From: Ophiothrix spiculata
Taxonomy: Eukaryota; Echinodermata; Ophiuroidea; Amphilepidida; Ophiotrichidae
DNA length: 21,784 nt
Strand: one strand, 5' to 3'
NCBI GenBank assembly: GCA_000969725.1
Contig: JXSR01S005412.1
Shown: piece after piece, positions 17,401 through 21,784 of the stretch
Numbering within the stretch: position 1 is the first letter of the stretch
How the letters are laid out: each line of letters begins with the position of its first letter
Program-made: the position numbers and the translations under genes
Notes under the pieces: generated by a model
Database searches by the model: none
Seen by the model: only the letters and a program-made list of their open reading frames with translations
Told to the model about the DNA's origin: nothing

Positions 17401-20382
17401 ACGGCAAATTGCCTTAGCAGGGGTAGAAATTCGTCTTCGTGAATCAAACTTGATTCACGCAGGTTGGATGTTACGCGAATCATGATTCACGGAAAGTGCT
17501 TATAAGTTGATTCTCGCAAATCATTTTAGGTGAATCAAATTTGATAATGTAGATAAATGTATAACACAGCCCATAAACAAAGGAAACCTAAAGCAAATTG
17601 TAATAATATTGTAGGACCTAGTGTCATTATCAGTATGTTTGAGCATGTTGTTTTCATGATTTTTGAAACAATTATTTTGTTCAAAAAAAAAAAAAAAAAC
17701 ATGTACATTGAGCCATATTTAAGGCTGAGCTTATTAATTTTGTCAGGTGATACTTCATTCAAGTTTATTGGCGAAAAGTATTTACTGCTGTGTGTAGTTC
17801 GTTTTGGTATCATTTTTAATTCATCATGGTTGCATAATTTTGCACCCTCTCAGCCACTGCTTTGTTAAGAAAGAAGTTTAATGTAAAGATTGGAATGTGC
17901 TAAATACCATTTTCTATTGTTATATGCAATAAAACATTGATTGATGATTACATTTGTTACGTTTTTTAGAGGAGAATCTTCAGAAACTTTTACCTTTCAC
18001 CGGCCATTCACGCTAACTATATCCATGCTATATTGTGGGTTACATGAATATTGATTAGTATGACGTCATCATTATGGTACTAAATCATGAATTGGAGTAT
18101 TTTTATTGCTCAGATATGATCACGTGGTACATTGACACTACTTTATATTTATGAATGCTGATAGTTCATGACAATATAAATGAAGACCAAGTATAATTCA
18201 CTAATTAGCGGTACGGAGCATTTTTAAACTAACATTTGCGCGAATCAGATGATGATTCGCGCTGCCATGAATTTGCGAGAATCTTTACGCGAATCGATTC
18301 GCGGATTCGCGTCGAATTTCTACCACTGCTTAGGTTATTTTGAGCCCTGAAGGATAATTGATAAGTTAAGGACTTGCATATAAATCCTCTTGCAACTATC
18401 AGTTTGGGATTGAGGATTTTGGAAAACAGTCTGACAGTTTTTGTGTTAATTTCAATGTCTCGCGATGCCCATTCACAAGGCCTGAAAAAATGTAAATTCC
18501 TGCCAATTCATGGAAAAAAAAAAGATTGATTTTGAAAAAAAAATCTGCCAACTGTTGTGTACCAATTCAGATTCTAGTGCCTAAAATTTTACCAGAACAG
18601 TATCTTAAATTGACACAAAGTTGGTCCATCTTTAACTGCATATTTGAGAGTTATATTTTCTGTGTAATCAAGCTATCATTTGTGATTCCACTGCAGTTCT
18701 ATTCATGAGGTTATTCAAATGAAAAGAGTGCAAAATGCCAGGCAATACCACCTATCAATGTTCCATCAATCATCTACTTTTTTGATTAGTGCAGAGAGTC
18801 TTAACCATAGATTTACAGTGGAGACACCAGGCATACCATCATTTTTATTTCTGTATGGAGGCAAAATTTGGGATATTCGGGTTTTCACAGAAGCTGCGTC
18901 GGAACTTGTCGCAACTTTAGTGCGTCCATGATATTTTGTGTTGGTTTTGTTTAGGCGTACTGTCTTCGTAAATCTTACGCGTCCTGGATACAGGGGTGTG
19001 AGTGACAGTAAGTGACAGGTGATTAAAAGAGCTGAAAAAAGCTGTAAATGGTGACAAAATGCCAAAAACAGGCTGAAAATGAAAGAAAAAGCTGAAATTA
19101 TGACTCTTTTGAAGCCATTAAATAAGCTGAAATCAGCTAAAAAGCTGAACTCTCACACCCCTGTGGATAAGATGCGCTTAAATTTCGCGTCTCTTCTGAG
19201 GTCATGGAAGACGCACAATAACAAATACATAGCGCCCGCTCACGGTCGGTCAAGATTAGGCTTGTCTTGATGGGACCCGAATACCCCCAATTTGAGCTCA
19301 ATGGCTAGCGATACCATTACAATGGCCGGTATACAAAGCCTGCAATCTCCCCTGTAAATCTATGGTCTAGCTAGACACTAACCTGTCCATAGGCCCTTGC
19401 TGAGATGACACAGATATCAGCCGGGTTCTCGATTGCTACAATGCAGCGGGCAGCCAGCATGATCTTCTCCCAGGTCTTACGCAGATTGATGATGTACCCA
19501 CCTGAAATGCAAAAACATGAGGAAATCAATTAAAGCTTGTTATAAATTTTGTTCAAATTTGGATTTGGATTTCATGTGGAAGATCACCACTCAAAAGGTC
19601 TTTAAGTGGTAGAAGTTCAAACTATAACAGCATGCGATGTTGTGGTTGCAAGTAGAGTCCCAATGTACAAAGGTCAAGTTTCAGTTAAATAGGCTAAACC
19701 GTGTTGATTTTATAAGCCATATCAGTATTTCATAGCTTCCTATACTTTGCTATAGGCCCTATAAATTAATTATGGTTGCCATATTACCCATATCTCCAAA
19801 ACTAACCATGTTTCAGCTGTGAAATTTTGTATGGATTATGAGAAAAATGAGTAGGCTGAATACTTTGATACCAAAACAAAATCTGAAGTTTGAAAAAAAG
19901 TTGAAAAACGTGTTGATTTTCTAAGCCATATCAGTATTTCATAGCTTCCTATACTTTGCTATAGGCCCTATATATTAATTATGGTTACCATATTACCCAT
20001 ATCTCCAAAACTAAACATTTATTTCAGCCACGAAATTTTACATGGAATATGAGAAAAATGAGTAGGCCTTATATTTTGATACCAAAAACAAAATCAGAAG
20101 TTTGAAAAAAAGGTTGAAGCAATCGGTCAATGCTCATTTCTTCTAAAGTATCAACTGCAAAATGAAATTAATTTAATTTGTTTGAAAAGTCCTCTCAAAT
20201 GGCAGTCAACCCCACAAAACATTCTGTGAGATAAAATATGACAGCTTACCATCAGGTTTGCGCTTGTACATGTACTGCTCCATCTGGAAGTCCACATTGT
20301 TGGCGCCTAAATGAGTGCCACAGGCCAAGAACTTGGTCACGTCTTCCTCCCTGAGGGAGAGGATATCCAAACCTCCTGACAT
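11205..20382 (-). CDS. RPSA: 40S ribosomal protein SA (uS2 family, laminin receptor precursor), complete six-exon coding sequence
   Basis: Coding segments in transcript order are 20382-20250, 19501-19383, 16986-16741, 15664-15536, 12745-12602 and 11423-11205. Joined, they give 329 codons and a TAG stop with no internal stop, and every intron is GT...AG. In the family, RPSA is a small-subunit ribosomal protein needed for late 18S rRNA maturation; a membrane-associated form binds laminin. Residues 1 to about 209 are the uS2 core. Residues 161-180 match the laminin-binding 'peptide G' stretch ([20 protein letters not shown]), at the same numbering as I recall for human RPSA, so the core appears free of indels. 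Residues 210-329 are a low-complexity acidic/Gln/Ala tail with D/E-W motifs at 257-258, 279-281, 287-289, 305-307 and 328-329. Human RPSA is 295 residues, so the tail is longer here. Coding introns are 748, 2396, 1076, 2790 and 1178 nt. The first is phase 1 and the others phase 0. Identification is very secure. Confidence 0.97.
11424..12601 (-). other. RPSA intron (1178 nt) between the last two coding exons
   Basis: The intron runs from donor GTAAGT at 12601 to an acceptor ending at 11424. Besides the Harbinger-like element at 12252-12566, it contains a C-rich plus-strand patch around 11996-12015 with no assigned role. No intronic snoRNA was recognised by eye. Confidence 0.85.
12252..12566. 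mobile_element. Harbinger-like MITE B, TSD TTA, in an RPSA intron
   Basis: The ends GGCCTAAAAAA and TTTTTTAAGGCC continue into TGTTTGATTGGCGTAAC and its inverse GTTACGCCAATCAAACA. TTA flanks both sides (12249-12251, 12567-12569). It shares the A-tract, TGTTTG and GACCGACC layout with MITE A at 1584-1955 but differs in the TIR core (GATTGGCGTAAC against TTTGCCCTCC). Confidence 0.85.
12602..12745 (-). CDS. RPSA: RPSA coding exon 5 (codons 210-257), start of acidic tail
   Basis: The acceptor ends in TTTGTAG (AG at 12747-12746) and the donor is GTAAGT (12601-12596); 144 nt make 48 codons, phase 0 at both ends. It opens with the charged segment [16 protein letters not shown], which aligns with the family's EKEEQ motif right after DPEE, then becomes Ala/Pro-rich with a DQW at residues 235-237. 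It ends at Thr-Asp, so the next exon's first Trp completes a TDW motif. The tail is the rapidly evolving part of RPSA, but the EKEEQ join supports the exon. Confidence 0.92.
12822..13200. mobile_element. Element J, copy 2 (inverted, partial), in an RPSA intron
   Basis: Sequence from about 12860 to 13200 is the reverse complement of about 7955-8250 with moderate divergence. The word CATATCGAAAGGTACCTTAA also occurs here at about 12826 in the same orientation as at 7900, consistent with its being part of the terminal repeat. The outer end near 13200 looks truncated. Confidence 0.65.
13369..13815. mobile_element. MITE with about 37-bp TIRs in an RPSA intron
   Basis: GTGGTGCTCTGGCATAATG and AGCGGAAAG..TCGCGATT at the left end are inverted at the right end (AATCGCGACTTTCCGCTCAT, then TTTGCCAGAGCACCAC), with a short indel. 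An internal hairpin, TCAATTAC/GTAATTGA, lies near 13527-13565. No convincing TSD is visible. Confidence 0.75.
14079..14299. mobile_element. Short MITE with GGCGCACCAT termini, TAA flanks
   Basis: The left end GGGGCGCACCATCAGATTT and the right end AAATCTAATGGTGCGCCTG are inverted, and AGCAGGAAGTT/AACTTCCTGCT extends the arms. TAA lies on both sides (14076-14078, 14300-14302). The interior is G/T-biased on the plus strand, which creates a spurious 74-codon frame. Confidence 0.75.
14846..14890. repeat. 45-bp direct repeat, distal copy
   Basis: ACTTGCACATTTTGCCTACT and the following bases to GTCATAAT recur at 15470-15517 with small indels, right beside the donor of coding exon 4. Confidence 0.75.
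15470..15517. repeat. 45-bp direct repeat, copy next to RPSA exon donor
   Basis: This is the second copy of the 14846-14890 sequence, ending 18 bp from the GTGAGT donor at 15535. Confidence 0.75.
15536..15664 (-). CDS. RPSA: RPSA coding exon 4 (codons 167-209)
   Basis: The acceptor is CCTTTTCCAG (AG at 15666-15665) and the donor GTGAGT (15535-15530); 129 nt encode 43 codons, phase 0 at both ends. The translation starts [20 protein letters not shown] and ends ...[13 protein letters not shown], finishing the conserved core. The first 64 nt and the acceptor are repeated twice more immediately upstream (see 15601-15896), so three candidate acceptors lie 103 nt apart. This copy is chosen because it alone keeps the full exon in frame with the previous one. 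Confidence 0.94.
15601..15896 (-). repeat. Tandem triplication (103-bp unit) of an RPSA 3' splice site and partial exon
   Basis: Units are 15601-15703 (within the real exon and its flanking intron), 15704-15806 and 15807-15896 (slightly short). Each holds 39 bp of intron with the polypyrimidine tract and CAG acceptor, and the first 64 nt of coding exon 4. Acceptor-defined exon starts are 15664, 15767 and 15870. The copies differ by only a few bases, all seen in the intronic part (for example AATAACCA, AATAACCG and ATTAACCG on the plus strand), so the duplication is recent or homogenised. The unit is not a multiple of three, so only the copy at 15664 preserves the frame. Confidence 0.95.
15665..16740 (-). 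other. RPSA intron (1076 nt) with duplicated acceptor region
   Basis: The acceptor end is the 103-bp tandem array described separately. A weak direct repeat (GGTGTGCTnnAAAnnnCAC..CTCAAGAT) occurs at about 16034 and 16121. The rest, 16200-16735, is AT-rich without recognised features. Confidence 0.85.
16741..16986 (-). CDS. RPSA: RPSA coding exon 3 (codons 85-166)
   Basis: The exon has an acceptor TTGTTGCAG (AG at 16988-16987) and a donor GTAAGA (16740-16735), and its 246 nt make 82 codons in phase 0. It encodes the core of the uS2 fold, with the signatures [32 protein letters not shown], the [19 protein letters not shown] stretch and [12 protein letters not shown]. These are among the most conserved RPSA blocks. 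The exon stops after IPCNNK, so the laminin-binding peptide G is split across the intron, with its second half ([10 protein letters not shown]) opening the next exon. Confidence 0.96.
17417..18329. mobile_element. GAATC-palindrome element, long member, TSD TTA
   Basis: The termini GCAGGGGTAGAAATTCG and CGAATTTCTACCACTGC are inverted with one mismatch and flanked by TTA (17414-17416, 18330-18332) in direct orientation. Both ends carry clusters of short palindromes: GTGAATCAA/TTGATTCAC near 17440, GCGCGAATCA/TGATTCGCGC near 18238-18262, and a perfect 16-bp CGCGAATCGATTCGCG near 18290. The middle is ordinary AT-rich DNA with an 18-A tract at about 17683. Related to 5167-5365. Confidence 0.8.
18991..19163. 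mobile_element. Short MITE with CAGGGGTGTGAG ends and 6-bp TSD
   Basis: CAGGGGTGTGAG and CTCACACCCCTG are perfect inverses, with TGGATA directly outside each end (18985-18990, 19164-19169). The interior is a string of AGCTGAAA-type words (about 19030, 19071, 19096, 19123 and 19139). Confidence 0.85.
19383..19501 (-). CDS. RPSA: RPSA coding exon 2 (codons 45-84)
   Basis: The acceptor is CATTTCAG (19509-19502) and the donor GTTAGT (19382-19377). The 119 nt plus one base carried from the previous exon give 40 codons: Gly-Gly-Tyr-Ile-Ile-Asn-Leu, then [20 protein letters not shown] and ending in ...ARAYGQ. This is a well-conserved uS2 segment (YIINL..TWEK...[12 protein letters not shown] in other animals). 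It ends in phase 0, before the Arg-Ala-Ile-Leu-Lys of the next exon, exactly where family proteins read GQRA.LKF. There is no frameshift and no missing residue. Confidence 0.95.
19502..20249 (-). other. RPSA intron (748 nt) half filled by a tandem duplication
   Basis: Donor GTAAGC at 20249 and acceptor CATTTCAG. It includes the 209-bp duplication at 19700-20119. No snoRNA boxes were convincingly identified. Confidence 0.9.
19700..20119. repeat. 209-bp tandem duplication in an RPSA intron
   Basis: Units begin at about 19700 and 19909 (CGTGTTGATTTT...AAGCCATATCAG) and stay in register at 209 bp through CATAGCTTCCTATACTTTGC, CCATATTACCCATATCTCC and GATACCAAAA. Differences are scattered point changes and single-base indels. 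Confidence 0.9.
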
Positions 20383-20416
20383 TATGCTGTTGATCTAATT
20401 AGTGACGGTGATCAAC
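20250..20416 (-). CDS. RPSA: RPSA exon with start codon (5' UTR 20416-20383, codons 1-44 plus one base)
   Basis: The exon opens after an acceptor (TTTTGCAG on the minus strand, AG at 20418-20417), has 34 nt of 5' UTR, then ATG at 20382-20380. This start is chosen because [20 protein letters not shown] is the expected family N-terminus, an A lies at -3, and an in-frame TAG sits 15 nt upstream. The exon encodes MSGG...RKPD and the first base of Gly45, and ends at a GTAAG donor (20249-20245), giving a phase 1 intron. The acceptor in front of the UTR shows that at least one non-coding exon lies upstream, the arrangement known for vertebrate RPSA. The UTR begins with GTTGATC and carries GATCAAC just before the start region, a 7-bp inverted repeat. 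Confidence 0.95.
20389..20416 (-). promoter_or_regulatory. Inverted repeat spanning the visible RPSA 5' UTR
   Basis: GTTGATC at the exon's first seven bases and GATCAAC seven bases before the ATG are perfect inverses with a 14-nt loop. A small 5' UTR stem is possible; a regulatory role is only a guess. Confidence 0.3.
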
Positions 20417-21784
20417 CTGCAAAATAGAACAAAATAGTAAATAATACGGTACTTTATCCCAGGCCATTTTTTGTAACACATCTATAACCGAGGGGATTGT
20501 TAATCCCCTTATTTTTTTTTCATGATGAAAATCAAGAAATATGACAAAAAACTAGGACGGTGTTAAAAGAAATTTCAATAGACATTTTGGTTTGAACAGT
20601 CTTTTCAAAATAAGGCTAATTTTAAAAGAGCTTCGAAATAGCTTTCTTTTGATACCATTACCAAATATACAGTGGTAGCATTTTTTATTGAGTAGTTACA
20701 TCCTTTTTTCAATATTTTTCTAATGTCCACCAATATTCAAAAGTATATCATTTCTCTCTACAGACTTAGTAGGACCAGAGAGCTCATCTAGATGCTGAAA
20801 AGGCTTTGATGAGATTAAGCGTAGAAGTAGACTGTTAGATCTAGGAAGTCTGTCTGGCTTGAAACAGGCCTGTGAATGAAGGTTTTAAAAAAATATCTGA
20901 AAAAAAGCTTCACGCTTATTGTGAAACTCGAGTGCCGTAGGCCGAACTCCTTTCGGGTGGGGTCCAGGGGCGCAGGCCTCTGTGGGGTCCAGGGGCAAAG
21001 CCTGTGATTGGGACCCAAGCCCCCGGAAGCTCCTGGATTTGAGCAGTTTCAGATGCCTTTTAAGGTGGTATTAAAGGCAAAATGAAGTTGCTCTGACTGA
21101 GATAAAAATAGGCCTGTTGCAGAGGGCTAAGCAAATAAATTGTAATTCCAAAATTTGAGCTAAATCGGACAAAAGGTTTTTGAGATATTGGTGTTTAAAG
21201 TTTCTTTGTATTCTATTGTTTTTGCCAATATATTGATGAAGTTAAGGCCCTTATAAGTCAATATTGAGTTTCCCGTCACCCGCCTTCGTTATGATTTTGG
21301 GCCCTCGTTTCAAAAGTGAAAATCCAGAAATATTTCATTATTTTAAAATCAGCCAATTAGAGCAATATTTTTCACCTTTTTCTACTATTTTGAATTAATT
21401 TCATATTTTTTGGTGGTAAAGGTAAACATTGCTTTCTTTAAATTGAAGTATAGGCTTAAAGGTATCCTATACCAAGATGTTTAGTATTAGAACATTGGTT
21501 TTAATGATGTATACATTAACAAATTTTCAGTAAGTGAGTGAAGCAATGTAATTGGTCCCTAAAATAGCCCAAAATAATAGATCTAAAAAATAATGAATAA
21601 TGAAAAATGAAATAGTTGCCTCATTATGAGTTGAGTAAAATGTGACGGAAACCTGGCAAAATGTGCTCATTAATATTAATTTTTGCCAATATTTTATGAA
21701 TAAACCTTCATACTACTTTTACCTTTCATAATTTTAACTTGAAACTTTGCCAATGTGTTTCTATGACCTTAAACTTTAATGTAT
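20417..21784 (-). other. Presumed RPSA intron 1 or upstream region
   Basis: It begins at the acceptor before the 5' UTR. I found neither a confident first exon with a terminal oligopyrimidine start nor a promoter. GTTTCCCGTCAC (about 21268) and GTGACGGAAAC (about 21641) are roughly inverted, possibly the ends of another repeat. The rest is AT-rich with no gene seen. Confidence 0.5.
20930..21045. repeat. GC-rich repeat fragment with a 25-bp duplicated word
   Basis: GTGGGGTCCAGGGGC occurs at 20957 and 20982 inside an unusually GC-rich island. It resembles fragments of interspersed repeats more than a CpG-island promoter, and no splice donor for a first exon was identified in it. Confidence 0.5.

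Larger units (their letters stand above)
16987..19382 (-). other. RPSA intron (2396 nt) carrying two MITEs
   Basis: Contains the 913-bp TTA-flanked palindromic element and the 173-bp TGGATA-flanked element. Around 17260-17415 there is a G-rich patch with repeated GGGCACC and GGCAAAT words. The stretch 18333-18984 has only short, motif-free frames. Confidence 0.9.

Noticed and set aside
17535-17868. 92- and 103-codon frames on opposite strands
   Set aside because: Interior of the TTA-flanked element, containing homopolymer lysine/phenylalanine runs from an A tract; no transposase motif.
12746-20249. Intronic snoRNA genes expected in RPSA introns
   Set aside because: Scanned by eye for C/D and H/ACA boxes on the minus strand without a convincing pair; a covariance-model search would decide.

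Overview
The window is eukaryotic nuclear DNA from a marine invertebrate. It is AT-rich, has long introns and is packed with short non-autonomous transposons. It holds one recognisable gene, on the minus strand: ribosomal protein SA (RPSA; uS2 family, laminin receptor precursor). Its protein looks deuterostome, and the recurring 'taggcct' word and MITE load would suit an echinoderm or hemichordate. That placement is inference; no species is claimed.

Region 1 to about 11.1 kb: no convincing coding sequence. Every long open frame lacks a family signature, and many fall inside repeats. Instead there is a nearly back-to-back series of miniature inverted-repeat elements, several with visible target-site duplications (TSDs). 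They include two TWA-flanked Harbinger-like elements (one at 1.6 kb, its relative inside the gene at 12.3 kb), many TA-flanked Tc1/mariner-like elements (2.0, 2.6, 3.1, 4.3, 5.6, 6.2, 7.9 and 9.4 kb), a perfect 27-bp-TIR element nested inside one of these, a hAT-like element with a perfect 8-bp TSD (7.2 kb), and an element built of GAATC-type hairpins (5.2 kb). Minisatellites, hairpins and a 95-bp exact direct repeat fill some of the gaps. I saw no transposase gene, so all these elements look non-autonomous.

Region 11.2 to 20.4 kb: the RPSA gene, read from high to low coordinates. Six coding exons (20382-20250, 19501-19383, 16986-16741, 15664-15536, 12745-12602, 11423-11205) join in frame with GT/AG junctions into a complete 329-residue protein. 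The first visible exon also carries 34 nt of 5' UTR behind a splice acceptor, so a non-coding first exon lies further upstream and was not located. The introns hold another set of MITEs, including a 913-bp palindrome-rich element flanked by TTA that is related to the 5.2-kb element.

The most unusual feature is inside the gene. The 3' splice site plus the first 64 nt of coding exon 4 is present as about three near-identical 103-bp tandem copies. Only the copy nearest the rest of the exon keeps the reading frame; using either upstream acceptor would shift frame and hit a stop. Region 20.4 to 21.8 kb is presumed intron 1 or promoter-side sequence, with a short GC-rich repeat and nothing I can call as a gene.
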